Assembly (NCBI RefSeq): GCF_016894245.1
Contig: NZ_CP069792.1
Location: 868,001-932,000, forward strand
Direction: 5' to 3'
Length of the DNA: 64,000 bases
Origin: Corynebacterium kroppenstedtii
Lineage (GTDB): Bacteria > Actinomycetota > Actinomycetes > Mycobacteriales > Mycobacteriaceae
The notes beneath the pieces were generated by a model. The model saw only the letters and a list, made by a program, of their open reading frames with translations. It made no database searches and was not told the origin of the DNA. A program made the translations under genes and the position numbers. Below are positions 51,831-60,778 of this stretch, one piece after another; the first letter of the stretch is position 1, and the number at the start of each line of letters is the position of its first letter.

Positions 51831-53033
51831 ATGAGCGGATCCACCATTGTGGACATCGTCATTGTGCTCATCGCACTATCGGCGATGCATTCCGGATGGA
51901 GACAAGGCGGCGTATCCTCCATCGCCGCGGTCATAGGCGTTCTCATCGGCGGCATGGTCGGCATGTGGGCCGCGCCGTACGCGATGGCCCAAACTGACGA
52001 CAACAACACCCGATTCCTCTTCGCCCTAGGCATTGCGGTTCTCGCCGTCATTATTGGATACGCCATAGGATCCTCCATTGGCATTGCGCTGCGCAACATG
52101 ATCCGCACCAGGGCCGTGTACAAGGCCGACGCGGCCGTCGGGGCCGTTGTGCAGGTCTTCACCGCGATCGTCGTCGTGTGGATGATTGCTGTGCCCGTGG
52201 TGTCCGTGTCCACCGGAGACTTCTCCAAAGCGCTCCGCAACTCCAAGGTTTTGGGGGCGGTGGACTCCCTGGCACCGCAACAGGTGAACAACTGGGGCAG
52301 CCGGGTAGGCATGTTCCTCAACCAGAACGGCATGCCGACGCTGACCGATTCGTTCGGTGAGCTACCGAATAAGGATGTTCCCGCACCGGCGGATTCAGTC
52401 TTGTCCACTCAACGCTTGAACGAGATCCGGCCGTCGATTGTTCAAGTCTTATCGACGGCACAGCAGTGCCGAAAAATGCTGGAAGGCAGTGGTTTTGTTA
52501 TCGCTCCGGACACTGTGGTGACCAACGCCCACGTGGTTGCCGGATCGAATGAGGTCAAACTGCGGACAGTCAACGGTGAGGACGTGGCCACCGTCACGTA
52601 TTTCAACCCCGATAAAGATATCGCGGTCCTGCACGCCGTGGATTTGGGATTAAACCCCCTGGCGCTAGACAACGTGCCCGCCACCACGGGGTCAGATGCG
52701 GCAGTCCTCGGGTACCCCTTGGGCGGGCCGTTCGATGTGGAAAACGCGCGCGTCCGTGACCGTTTGACCATCGACGGGCCGAATATTTATTCCACCGATC
52801 GGGTTCAGCGCGAAGCGTATACGCTGCGCGGATTGGTCCGTGAGGGTAACTCTGGTGGGCCCGTTGTCGATGGCGACGGTGAAGTTCTTGGGCTTATCTT
52901 CGGCGCCGGGGTGGATGATCAAGACACCGGATACGCGCTGACCAACCATGAGCTTATGGAATCGTTGGGATCGGTGGAAAACGTACAGAACTTGCGGTCC
53001 GCGGTGGACACGAAGTCGTGCGTGGCTAAGTAG
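51831..53033 (+). CDS. marP: membrane serine protease MarP
   Basis: A 400-residue protein with four N-terminal membrane helices (CvpA-like, about 1-125) and a C-terminal chymotrypsin-like protease. The triad is His234 (VTNAHVV), Asp263 (DKDIAVL) and Ser341 (GNSGGPV), matching Mycobacterium tuberculosis MarP His235, Asp264, Ser343 within two positions. MarP supports acid resistance by processing periplasmic peptidoglycan hydrolase. It starts directly after the NUDIX gene and converges with the alpha/beta hydrolase. Confidence 0.94.
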   Translation: MSGSTIVDIVIVLIALSAMHSGWRQGGVSSIAAVIGVLIGGMVGMWAAPYAMAQTDDNNTRFLFALGIAVLAVIIGYAIGSSIGIALRNMIRTRAVYKADAAVGAVVQVFTAIVVVWMIAVPVVSVSTGDFSKALRNSKVLGAVDSLAPQQVNNWGSRVGMFLNQNGMPTLTDSFGELPNKDVPAPADSVLSTQRLNEIRPSIVQVLSTAQQCRKMLEGSGFVIAPDTVVTNAHVVAGSNEVKLRTVNGEDVATVTYFNPDKDIAVLHAVDLGLNPLALDNVPATTGSDAAVLGYPLGGPFDVENARVRDRLTIDGPNIYSTDRVQREAYTLRGLVREGNSGGPVVDGDGEVLGLIFGAGVDDQDTGYALTNHELMESLGSVENVQNLRSAVDTKSCVAK

Positions 53034-53034
53034 G

Positions 53035-53979
53035 TTACGCTTTCTCCACGGCCAGCACAGCATCGCGTACCGCGTGGGGCGCCTCCATGTGGACATAATG
53101 CCCCGCGCCGGGAACGACGGTGACGTGGTCGGCGTCGGCAATAGTCTCGCGAGCTGTCTTCGACGCCGTGATCAGAGGATCCTCGGCACCGTGGAGAACG
53201 CGCACAGCCGGGGGGGTCGAGCACTCAATTTCATTCCAGCCGGACCAATCGGCCAGAACGGTTTGCGCTGTTCCGCGGGGCATTGTCGCCACCGCGGCCT
53301 TTCGGTGGCGCAGGCACGCGTAATAAGCGACGCGCTCGACGCCCATCGCGAAGCGTCGAATTGCAAGATACTCGTCGAAACTGTCGGAGTACCGGAACGC
53401 GGAGCCGGCTAGATGGGCGACGATCTGCTCAAGGAACAAGCTGTGGTCGGCTTTCAGCCAGCGCTTACCCAGACGCGGGAAACGAGTGGCCATGCCCAGC
53501 GTGATGCGGTCACGGTGCCGGATCGGGTGGCGGGTGACGACGTCGACGTTTTGACGCGGATGCGACGGGTTGAGGGCCACCACACGCTTAATGCGCTGCG
53601 GCTCGGTCAGGCCAGCGATCACCGCTGCAGGCACGCTCTCTCCGTGGGCGACCACAGTTGCCGACGTATGACCCAGCGCAAGGACCAGGCCGGCGATGTC
53701 TAGCGCCGTTGTGCCCAGGTCGTAGCCGTGAGGGGGTTTGTCAGAGAGCCCATAGCCGCGGAGATCCATGGCGACGGCGTGGTGATCCTCCGCGAGCAAG
53801 GGGAGGGCAGATTGCCAGTCGAACCATCCGCCAGCGAAACCGTGAACTAGCAGCACTAATGGGGCGTCGGGATTTCCGCTGTCTGCGCAGTGAATGCGAA
53901 CTCCCCGGCTGTGATACAGGTGGTGGGTCCACGGGCCATCGAGTTCAATGGCGGAGGGGTTCGTCGGGCGTTGAGGCAC
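53035..53979 (-). CDS. alpha/beta hydrolase (Rv3670 neighbourhood)
   Basis: A 314-residue alpha/beta hydrolase with the oxyanion region LVHGFAGGWFDWQ and DLRGYGLSDKP. The elbow is VVAHGESVPAAV, giving Ser as nucleophile, where epoxide hydrolases carry Asp. The His is in GHYVHMEAP. Rv3670 (EphE) occupies this position in Mycobacterium, but a Ser nucleophile argues for an esterase-like activity. Starts at GTG 53979. The marP stop is one base away on the opposite strand. Confidence 0.85.
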   Translation of the reverse strand: MPQRPTNPSAIELDGPWTHHLYHSRGVRIHCADSGNPDAPLVLLVHGFAGGWFDWQSALPLLAEDHHAVAMDLRGYGLSDKPPHGYDLGTTALDIAGLVLALGHTSATVVAHGESVPAAVIAGLTEPQRIKRVVALNPSHPRQNVDVVTRHPIRHRDRITLGMATRFPRLGKRWLKADHSLFLEQIVAHLAGSAFRYSDSFDEYLAIRRFAMGVERVAYYACLRHRKAAVATMPRGTAQTVLADWSGWNEIECSTPPAVRVLHGAEDPLITASKTARETIADADHVTVVPGAGHYVHMEAPHAVRDAVLAVEKA

Positions 53980-54107
53980 ACACCAGGTTTACCAAATCAT
54001 GAGGTTCGACGGTAGACGGAACCAAAAACCGACGATGCAGCGGGGCATCGTCGGCGGGGTGGTGTCGACGTGGATGGACCCACGTCGGTGCTGAGTGTTT
54101 CTAGCGT

Positions 54108-54647
54108 TTAGCTGTAGAGGCCTTCAGCAGTTTCGACGTTCTTTGAGCTCGCAGTCTTGGAGGAACCCGAGTTGGATGAACCGCTGGGGACCACCTCGGG
54201 GAGTTTGCCGAAGGAATCGATGGTTGCTTCTGGCTTCTTCACCTGCTTGACCTGCTTGAGCCCGATGAGCGCGAAAATGCCCGCGAGCAGGAGCATTCCG
54301 GCGAAGACGATGGCGAATGCTGCCCAGCGGTAGAGCCAGATGTCAAGCACCTCTGCCAGGGTGAAGAAGAGGAAGAACGCGCTGAAGAAAGCGATAATGC
54401 CGGCGACGGCGAACATTGCTCCACCGATGGCGCCCTTCTTCACGGACTGCGTGAGTTCTGCTTTGGCGAGCTCAATTTCGGTGCGGACGAGGGTGGTGAT
54501 CTGGCCGGACGCGTCCTTGACCAGGCGATTAATGCTACCTTGGCCTGCTGCGTGAGTATCGGCATCGCGGAGAGGGATACTGCCTACCTCGGGGAAAACC
54601 GAGTCTGAGCTATCGGTGTACAAGCCATTTTTGTTCGTGGAGCTCAC
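54108..54647 (-). CDS. phage holin-superfamily-like (Act_holin/DUF1469) membrane protein
   Basis: A 179-residue protein. A soluble N-terminus (SINRLVKDASGQITTLVRTEIELAKAEL) is followed by two membrane helices (AMFAVAGIIAFFSAFFLFFTLA; AAFAIVFAGMLLLAGIFALIGL) and a Ser-rich tail. This is the actinobacterial DUF1469 layout, not a lysis holin. The start GTG 54647 is chosen because AGGAGG lies 6 bases upstream; the ATG at 54653 is too close to it. Function unknown. Confidence 0.82.
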   Translation of the reverse strand: MSSTNKNGLYTDSSDSVFPEVGSIPLRDADTHAAGQGSINRLVKDASGQITTLVRTEIELAKAELTQSVKKGAIGGAMFAVAGIIAFFSAFFLFFTLAEVLDIWLYRWAAFAIVFAGMLLLAGIFALIGLKQVKQVKKPEATIDSFGKLPEVVPSGSSNSGSSKTASSKNVETAEGLYS

Positions 54648-55019
54648 GGGCATCCTCCTGCGCATTAAAACATGGGGAAATCAAAACTTTCTCACCCAAT
54701 TGTGCCATGCGCTAGGGAAAATAGCGATTGAGGCCCTATTAATAAATTCTGAACAGAAAAGTTTGTACATTGTTGGGCTTATTAAGGGATTTAATAGCTC
54801 TAACGGGGGTGGATCACGACGTGACTGACGCAAGAAACGGGCATTGTGCGATGTGACGGCCGTGGATGCGAATTTCCAGACAGGGGTGCCGATTGTTTTC
54901 TTCATGCCCGGGTGGAGGGTAAACGGGGGCATTATCAGTGGTGAGCGCGATTTTCCGTATCGGAGCGGGGGTATTTAGAAAAGGTGTTGCATTCTGCGCC
55001 TTTCATGTGCCAAAATTGT

Positions 55020-55135
55020 TGGCGCAGGGCCCCCCTCCCTTGAAGGGTGAGGAGCGTGGCCCGCCCCGGCCACCCCCCCGAGCCGGGTAAGACGGCCCGC
55101 ATCGATCCCCCCCTGATGCGGGCCGTCGCTCTATA
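55020..55135 (+). ncRNA. probable 6C small RNA
   Basis: A GC-rich segment with C-runs of six or seven and stems such as GTGGCC/GGCCAC and GACGGCCCGCATC (55091-55103) with GATGCGGGCCGTC (55115-55127), the second having a C-rich loop. This is the 6C RNA plan of actinobacteria. It precedes ssd, the same location as sRNA B11 (6C) next to Rv3660c in Mycobacterium tuberculosis. A promoter is suggested by TTGCAT (54987-54992), 18 bases, CAAAAT (55011-55016). Boundaries are approximate. Confidence 0.7.
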
Positions 55136-55182
55136 TCTGTAGGCCGCTGCGTGATCTCGCGCCGGCGTTTTTCGTGTGATGT

Positions 55183-55293
55183 GCGGGTTATACGGCAAAT
55201 AATGTGTCCGCATATCCCCCCGCAGTTTCGGGTTCCAGGTGTAGCCTCTCCCGCAGTTTCCCGTGTCCCGGCTCCTTCTGTCGTATTACCCGC
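55183..55293. repeat. short interspersed inverted-repeat element, copy 2
   Basis: GCGGGTTATACGGCA (55183-55197) and TGTCGTATTACCCGC (55279-55293) are inverted with 2 mismatches in 15 bases, about 111 bases end to end. The inner left side (TACGGCAAATAATGTGTCCG) is shared with the copy at 48076-48140. No gene is inside. The gap 54648-55417 otherwise contains the probable 6C RNA. Confidence 0.6.
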
Positions 55294-55417
55294 TTGTGTT
55301 CTCGCGGAGCTGGACGTGCGCGCTAAATCTGTGGATAACTTTTCTTATCCACAACGACGCCGGTGTGTAGCCCCTTTCTCGGCACGATCTGTTGCCGGTT
55401 TTTGCCACGATGGCGCC

Positions 55418-56572
55418 ATGTCCTCGAAAGAACTTGTGTCCCTGGTGGCGGACCCCCACTTGTTATCAGAAGTCGAACAATGTGCGGCTGTTCTGGGAGT
55501 TTCGCTTATCGACGGCCTGATGGACGCGTCGTTGCCGTCCCGATGGCGCAGTGCCGACGCAGTGGTGGCGGATTGCGAGGGTCTGGACGAGGTCTCGTCA
55601 TTAGCGCTCCCTCCCCGGCGTGGCGTGTTTGTGGTGTGCGCGGGCACTCCGCCTTGGGAGCGTGGCGTGCAGGTGGGTGCCGAGGACGTCATGGTGTTGC
55701 CTGCGCGGTCGGGCGACTTGGTGGAGGCATTGTCGACGCGATGCTCCCGAGGTGCCGTGTCGGGCGGTTGTACAGCGGTGGTCTCGGCCGTCGGTGGCGC
55801 AGGTGGAAGCACTGTTGCGGCCGGTCTGGCGTTGTCGTGGGCTCGATCAGGGCGTGGTTCCGTGCTGGTGGACGCTAATTGTGTGTCCGGTGCGGACGAC
55901 GTCCTCCTCGGCGTGGAAAGTGAGCCGGGCATGAGGTGGGGTGATGTGAGCGTGCGAGGGTGGGAAAACGGTGGGGTCGATGGGCGTGCGGTGGCGGCGA
56001 ATATCCCCGCGACCCCAGAGGGTGTGGGTGTGTTGTCGGTGGGGCGCGGTGCTCCGGCGGCCGTGGAGTGGAATCAGCGAGGGGCATTGGTGCAGCGTGT
56101 GGCCGGTTCGCTCGTTCGTGAGGGCCTATCAGTGGTGGTGGATGTGTCGGGCGCGACGTGGTGGGACGCTGCAGACTTCACTGGCTGCGATTGTGTTTTT
56201 GTGGTCGTCCCTGCGACATTGCGTGGTTTAGGCGGGGCAGTGCGCTGGTCGAGGGTGGCGCGCCAGGGCGGTGCGGACCCGGTGGCTGTGGTGAAGCATG
56301 AGGTGGTCTCGTCGGTGGGGGTCAAAGACGTTGAATCTGTGACGTCGATGCCGGTGGTGGCTGAGTTCGCGTCCGAGAAAAAGATCGCGAAGGAAATCGA
56401 GGAGACGGGGCTTCGGCTGTGTGGGCGGTCGAGTTTCGCGCGCATGGTGTCTGGGCTACGTGAGATCGCGGATGGCTACATAAAGAACGGCATGCCATCG
56501 TTGCCAGTCGATCAGTGCGCCATAAGTAGTGCTCACAGCCGTGCCGCGAATATGGGGAAGTTGGCAGCATGA
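55418..56572 (+). CDS. ssd: septum-site-determining / TadZ-like MinD-family protein
   Basis: A 384-residue protein with an N-terminal receiver-like domain (LVSLVADPHLLSEVEQCAAV) and a MinD-type domain. The P-loop position reads VGGAGGSTVAAG (125-136), missing both lysines of KGGxGKT. It corresponds to Rv3660c, which influences septation, and to TadZ/CpaE of pilus clusters. Start is ATG 55418; the upstream open frame passes through the repeat element and is rejected. Its stop overlaps tadA (ATGA). Confidence 0.88.
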   Translation: MSSKELVSLVADPHLLSEVEQCAAVLGVSLIDGLMDASLPSRWRSADAVVADCEGLDEVSSLALPPRRGVFVVCAGTPPWERGVQVGAEDVMVLPARSGDLVEALSTRCSRGAVSGGCTAVVSAVGGAGGSTVAAGLALSWARSGRGSVLVDANCVSGADDVLLGVESEPGMRWGDVSVRGWENGGVDGRAVAANIPATPEGVGVLSVGRGAPAAVEWNQRGALVQRVAGSLVREGLSVVVDVSGATWWDAADFTGCDCVFVVVPATLRGLGGAVRWSRVARQGGADPVAVVKHEVVSSVGVKDVESVTSMPVVAEFASEKKIAKEIEETGLRLCGRSSFARMVSGLREIADGYIKNGMPSLPVDQCAISSAHSRAANMGKLAA

Positions 56573-57891
56573 GCAGGGTTCGAAGTTTTGTGCAGTCATG
56601 TCATTCGGGCGCGGATAATTCGGCTGCTCACACCGACGACGTCCTGGCACACGCAGGGGCGTCGGCACAGACAGGAGCCTCGGCGCAGGCAGGAGCAGTG
56701 AGTGACCGAATCCGCATGAGGCTTGCGCAGGGCAATGGCGATACGTCCACGTCGGCAATTGCCTCGGCGGTACGGGCGGAATATCCGGGCATCGGGATGT
56801 CGGGCGTCGTGCAGGAGGTTCGCCGGATTCGCGGAGAGATTCATGGTGCCGGCCCGGTGGAACCGCTGCTGGACCTGCCGGATGTGACCGACGTGCTGGT
56901 CAATGGGGCCTCGGAGGTGTGGGTTGATGGCCCGGCCGGTTTGTGTCGTGTGGATTCTCCCTTCCGCGACGACGACCACGTGCGGGCGACAGCAGTCCGT
57001 TTAGCTGCCGCGTGTGGGCGCCGCTTGGACGATGCATCGCCCTATGCGGACGGTTTTTATCGACGCGACGCTGCCGGCGGGAGCGTTCGTGTTCACGCTG
57101 TGCTTCCGCCTGTCGTTGAGCACCCGTGTTTGTCTCTGCGCGTGTTAGGGACGGCCTCAACCAGCCTGGATGACCTTGTTCGCAGTGGCAGCGTGCCGCC
57201 CGATATGGCCGACGAGTTGCGCTCGTTGGTGCGGAGCCGTCAGGCGTTTGTGGTCTCTGGTGGGACGGGCGCGGGCAAGACGACGCTGCTGTCCGCCCTG
57301 CTCGCGGAAGTCTCGCTGGACGAGCGGATCGTGTGCGTGGAGGACACCCGTGAGCTGCATCCCCTGCATCCGCATGTTGTCGCGTTGACGACGACATCGC
57401 CCAATGTGGAAGGGCAGGGGGAGATCACGTTGCGCGACGTGGTCAAGCAGACGTTGCGGATGAGGCCGGATCGGATCGTGGTGGGTGAGATCCGCGGCGC
57501 CGAGATTCAGGAACTTTTCGCGGCTTTAAACACTGGCCACGACGGGAGTTGCGGAACGATTCATGCGAACGGGCCGGAGGAGATTCCGGCGCGCTGCGAG
57601 GCCCTGGGGGCGATGGCGGGGATGTCTCCGGAGTCGGTAAGAACACAATTCCGTGCCGCGATTCGGGTTGTTGTCCAAGTTGAGCGGGCCCCGTCGCGTC
57701 GTCTCGCGAGCGTGGGAGTAGTGCCGCCGGTCGGGATGAATTCGTCCTTAACCGACGGGGAGGGAAACGACGAAAAACCGCTGTATCCAGGTATTTCATC
57801 GTCCGGAGTGGTGATGGTGTGGACGGCGGATGGTGGCCGCACCGATGCATGGCCATTGTGGGAGCGCGTTGTGCGGGGTGGTGCGCGATGA
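56569..57891 (+). CDS. tadA: Tad pilus secretion ATPase (TadA/CpaF)
   Basis: A 440-residue secretion ATPase. The N-terminus includes an Ala/Gly-rich stretch (AHAGASAQTGASAQAGAVSD), so the true start may be later than ATG 56569. Walker A is GGTGAGKTT (231-239), the Asp box CVEDTREL and the Walker B region RPDRIVVGEIRGAE follow. It powers Flp pilus assembly. The ATG overlaps the ssd stop and the 3' end overlaps tadB. Matches Rv3659c. Confidence 0.92.
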   Translation: MSRVRSFVQSCHSGADNSAAHTDDVLAHAGASAQTGASAQAGAVSDRIRMRLAQGNGDTSTSAIASAVRAEYPGIGMSGVVQEVRRIRGEIHGAGPVEPLLDLPDVTDVLVNGASEVWVDGPAGLCRVDSPFRDDDHVRATAVRLAAACGRRLDDASPYADGFYRRDAAGGSVRVHAVLPPVVEHPCLSLRVLGTASTSLDDLVRSGSVPPDMADELRSLVRSRQAFVVSGGTGAGKTTLLSALLAEVSLDERIVCVEDTRELHPLHPHVVALTTTSPNVEGQGEITLRDVVKQTLRMRPDRIVVGEIRGAEIQELFAALNTGHDGSCGTIHANGPEEIPARCEALGAMAGMSPESVRTQFRAAIRVVVQVERAPSRRLASVGVVPPVGMNSSLTDGEGNDEKPLYPGISSSGVVMVWTADGGRTDAWPLWERVVRGGAR

Positions 57892-58538
57892 TCCCGGTCG
57901 GTGTGCCGCTGTCGTGTGTGATCGCGGTGGTGGAGGGCCGGCGGGCCCGCAGCGATAAACGGGTTCGTACCAATCAACGCCAAGTAATAGCTCAGTGGGC
58001 GCAGGCCAGCAGCATGATCGCGAGCGAACTACTGGCCGGTGCAAGCCCCTTGGTAGCGGTTCGCCACGTTGCCGAAGAGATGGACGGCGCGGATGACATG
58101 GGAGGCCAGGTCGCGCGGGAGCTTCGTACCATGGTCAGTCATTGTGCCTGGTTGGGCGCTCCGTGTGCTCCGTTGAGCACGTGGTCCTGCGAGCCGGATC
58201 AGGTGGGGCGCCAGGCGATCGCTCGAGCGTGGCTGGTGTCTCACCGCACTGGTGTGCCCTTGGCGGAGGTCATGCAGGCTACGGCGGCAGATCTCCAGGC
58301 GAAGCTCCATCACCAGGAGCGGACCGAGGCCTCGCTGGCGGGGCCTCGAGCGTCGACCCGCGTGCTGATGTTTCTGCCCCTCGTCGGAGTGGCGATGGGC
58401 CAGTCCATGGGTGCGGGCTCCATTCAGTTTTTATTGACGACGCAGCTCGGCGGGCTGTTGCTCCTGGTGGGAGTTGTTCTGGAGGTCGTGGGGCTGGAGT
58501 GGTCCCGCGCGCTGATGGCGAAGGCGGTGGCGGTGTGA
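57888..58538 (+). CDS. tadB: Tad pilus inner-membrane platform protein TadB
   Basis: A 216-residue platform protein with short N-terminal soluble part (RSDKRVRTNQRQVIAQWAQA), the T2SF-like region and C-terminal helices (FLLTTQLGGLLLLVGVVLEVVGL). It is shorter than typical TadB (about 250-320). ATG 57888 overlaps the tadA stop and it overlaps tadC by GTGA. Corresponds to Rv3658c. Confidence 0.85.
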   Translation: MIPVGVPLSCVIAVVEGRRARSDKRVRTNQRQVIAQWAQASSMIASELLAGASPLVAVRHVAEEMDGADDMGGQVARELRTMVSHCAWLGAPCAPLSTWSCEPDQVGRQAIARAWLVSHRTGVPLAEVMQATAADLQAKLHHQERTEASLAGPRASTRVLMFLPLVGVAMGQSMGAGSIQFLLTTQLGGLLLLVGVVLEVVGLEWSRALMAKAVAV

Positions 58539-59011
58539 CTACGGCGAAGAAGAACGTCGGGAGTGCGGGCCCTGCGGGGGGCATGTTAAATGCGGCCGCC
58601 GATTTGGACCTGGTGAAAGCGTGTTTGTCGTGTGGTCTTCCGGTAGGCGCAGCGGTGGGAGCAGTTGCGGATAGTGGCGGGTCCCTATTTGTTGACGTCT
58701 GGAAGGGTACGGCGGACCGGTTGGCGATGGGGGTGGATTCCGACATCGCGTGGGCATTGTGCGCCGAGAATGAGGTTTTGCGTGACTTTGCTCGGCGTGC
58801 ACGTCGAAGTGCCCGCTCGGGTACTCGGTTAGCGGCCGATATAGATGCGTTGTCGATGCATATGCGGCATCGGGCAACGGATCAGGCAGTGGCGGAGGCC
58901 GAGAAAGCCAGCGTGTATGTGGCACTGCCGTTGAGCTTCTGTTTCCTTCCGGCCTTTATAGCGGTGGGGCTCGTTCCTATTGCTATCGGACTGTTATCGG
59001 GGTTGTCATGA
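58535..59011 (+). CDS. tadC: Tad pilus inner-membrane platform protein TadC
   Basis: A 158-residue T2SF-like protein. The LDLVKACLSCGLPVGAAVGAVA stretch and the C-terminal helix (LPLSFCFLPAFIAVGLVPIAIGLL) are present. Starts at GTG 58535 overlapping the tadB stop, so the two halves are separate genes, not a frameshift. Rv3657c equivalent. Confidence 0.82.
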   Translation: MTTAKKNVGSAGPAGGMLNAAADLDLVKACLSCGLPVGAAVGAVADSGGSLFVDVWKGTADRLAMGVDSDIAWALCAENEVLRDFARRARRSARSGTRLAADIDALSMHMRHRATDQAVAEAEKASVYVALPLSFCFLPAFIAVGLVPIAIGLLSGLS

Positions 59012-59195
59012 CGACGGGGAGCTTCATGATTCAGGTGGCGATAGGTGGCCGTAGTCCACCGCAGTATTTCGTGTGCTGATTTCCCGGTTTTATTCCTCGA
59101 GCAGTTTCTATTTCTTCATATTCATTGACCTGGTGTTTTAGGCCTCACTGTTGAAGTGCGGCCTGTAATCCGCCATCTTGTCGAAAGGACTCATC

Positions 59196-59606
59196 ATGAC
59201 TTGCGCAGTAACTACCAACGCAGTACCTGCTAACCAGATTGCCGAACTACCGGCAGACACAGAATCGCCATTTAATGCCGAGGCACACGCATTTGTAGCC
59301 ACTGAAGCGCACCCAACAGAGGCCACTGACGTTCAGCTCTCTCCACGATCCGTCGATACTTCTCCTTCGGATGACATTTCTATCTCGGATAGCGAGAACA
59401 CGTCCGACTCCTCGCCCATGAGGTGGTGGGACCGGGCCCGCGCGGCGCTGTTTAACGAGCGTGGCATGGCCACCTTGGAATACGCCTTGGTGTGCGTGGC
59501 TGCGGCCGCATTTGCCGGGCTACTCTACGTCATCGTCTCAGGCGGCGAGGTAGAAAATGCCCTCAAAGGAATCATCGAAGATGCTCTGAACAGCAAAAAG
59601 AAGTGA
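59196..59606 (+). CDS. flp: Flp-type pilin (DUF4244) with a very long leader
   Basis: A 136-residue pilin. The predicted prepilin-peptidase site is Gly90-Met91 (ERG then MATLEYALV), with the conserved Glu at +5. A helix (YALVCVAAAAFAGLLYVIV) follows. The mature part is about 45 residues. The leader of about 90 polar residues is unusually long; typical Flp leaders are 10-30. ATG 59196 follows AAAGGA. Rv3656c position. No prepilin peptidase gene is in the window. Confidence 0.82.
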   Translation: MTCAVTTNAVPANQIAELPADTESPFNAEAHAFVATEAHPTEATDVQLSPRSVDTSPSDDISISDSENTSDSSPMRWWDRARAALFNERGMATLEYALVCVAAAAFAGLLYVIVSGGEVENALKGIIEDALNSKKK

Positions 59607-60082
59607 ACCGGGCATCGTTAAGTTCACGGCTTGCCGACGACACTATGTCGGTCTCCTCCGGCCCATGCATCGTGGAGAACAACGACGCTGATTCTGACGC
59701 TCCTCCACCCAACGCCACGGCGTCGTGGTGGGCGAGGGGAAGCGTCACTATCGAAGCCGCGTTCGCGATCTCCATGGTGCTCGTCGTCGTGGGAATGGTC
59801 ATCGTGGGGGTCATGGCCGTGACGAATCAGGTGGCGGCTACGGAAGCGTCGGCAAATGCGGCACGTGCCATCGCACGAGGAGAAAACCGCTCTGAAGTCG
59901 AACAACACCTAGCTAGCGCAGTGAAAAACTCGACCATGACGGTGACAACAACACCCGGTGCGGGAGGCCAGCCCGGCTTCGTGAAAGTAACGGTGACAGT
60001 GAAGAACCCGCTGAAAGATGCTGAGTCCACCTCGGTAGCTGTGAACGAAGAGAACATCGGAAGCTCAAGTGACGCCGGCTAA
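59603..60082 (+). CDS. tadE: TadE-like pilus-assembly protein
   Basis: A 159-residue protein starting at GTG 59603 overlapping the flp stop. A class III prepilin-like segment (ARGSVTIEAAFAISMVLVVVG) has Gly then Glu at +5, followed by an extracytoplasmic domain (residues 80-159) with alternating Val/Thr strands. It corresponds to Rv3655c. Alternative start ATG 59645. Confidence 0.8.
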   Translation: MNRASLSSRLADDTMSVSSGPCIVENNDADSDAPPPNATASWWARGSVTIEAAFAISMVLVVVGMVIVGVMAVTNQVAATEASANAARAIARGENRSEVEQHLASAVKNSTMTVTTTPGAGGQPGFVKVTVTVKNPLKDAESTSVAVNEENIGSSSDAG

Positions 60083-60185
60083 TCCGGTTAAGTCCGACTG
60101 ATCACGATCAGTTAATGCACTAGATGCGTGAGTGCGAATAACTAGAGCCTCAACGACAGGCACAACATGGAGGGGAGAACGTAAC

Positions 60186-60683
60186 GTGGGCACAAGTGAA
60201 TTCTGGTGCCGGGGGTCGATGACCGTTGTGGGGGCGGTAGTGTGCACACTAGTCATCGGTGTCTTCGGAGCACTGGTTGCTGTTGGGGCCAAAGTAGTCG
60301 ATTCCAGAAAAGCTGATAGGGCAGCGGATTTATCCGCACTCGCGGCGGCTTATGTATTACAAGAAACTATTGCCGACGGTGACCACGTCATCGCCACCGC
60401 AGCACCGATAAACCCCGATCCGGAAGACGTGGCATCGAATCCCGGCCCGGAAAACGTGGCACCCGAATTCTCAACAGCGAGTACAACGTCAACGCCGTCC
60501 GCGGTGGCCCCATTGCCAGAGTCCTCTGGGGCCTGTGCATTGGCCAAGCAGGTCGCCGCAGAAAATGACGCCTCGCTGCGTTCATGCACACTTGAGGGAG
60601 AAGACGTCATCGTGTCCGTCGATGTCTCGTCAGTCCACTCACCATTCACGGCCACCGCGAGTGCCCGCGCCGGGCCAGCATAA
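60186..60683 (+). CDS. TadE/TadG-like secreted protein (Rv3654c neighbourhood)
   Basis: A 165-residue protein, N-terminal helix (GSMTVVGAVVCTLVIGVFGALVAVG) followed by the KADRAADLSALAAAYV helix typical of the TadG/TIGR03816 family. The C-terminal domain has two cysteines (GACALAKQVAAEN and SLRSCTLEG). Start GTG 60186 with GGAGGGGAG upstream at 9 bases. Corresponds to Rv3654c, last gene of the Tad cluster. Confidence 0.8.
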   Translation: MGTSEFWCRGSMTVVGAVVCTLVIGVFGALVAVGAKVVDSRKADRAADLSALAAAYVLQETIADGDHVIATAAPINPDPEDVASNPGPENVAPEFSTASTTSTPSAVAPLPESSGACALAKQVAAENDASLRSCTLEGEDVIVSVDVSSVHSPFTATASARAGPA

Positions 60684-60778
60684 GCAGGATGCCCGCAGAA
60701 GCAGGGGCGTGGTAAGGCGCATACTCACCGGCTGGCGTTCGCACGCCCATGGCGACGGGCTCTCGCTAGCACCCTCAC

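Noticed and set aside
58142-58534. tadC frame extending into tadB, suggesting a frameshifted fusion
   Set aside because: The GTGA overlap and separate homology of the two halves fit two normal overlapping genes.
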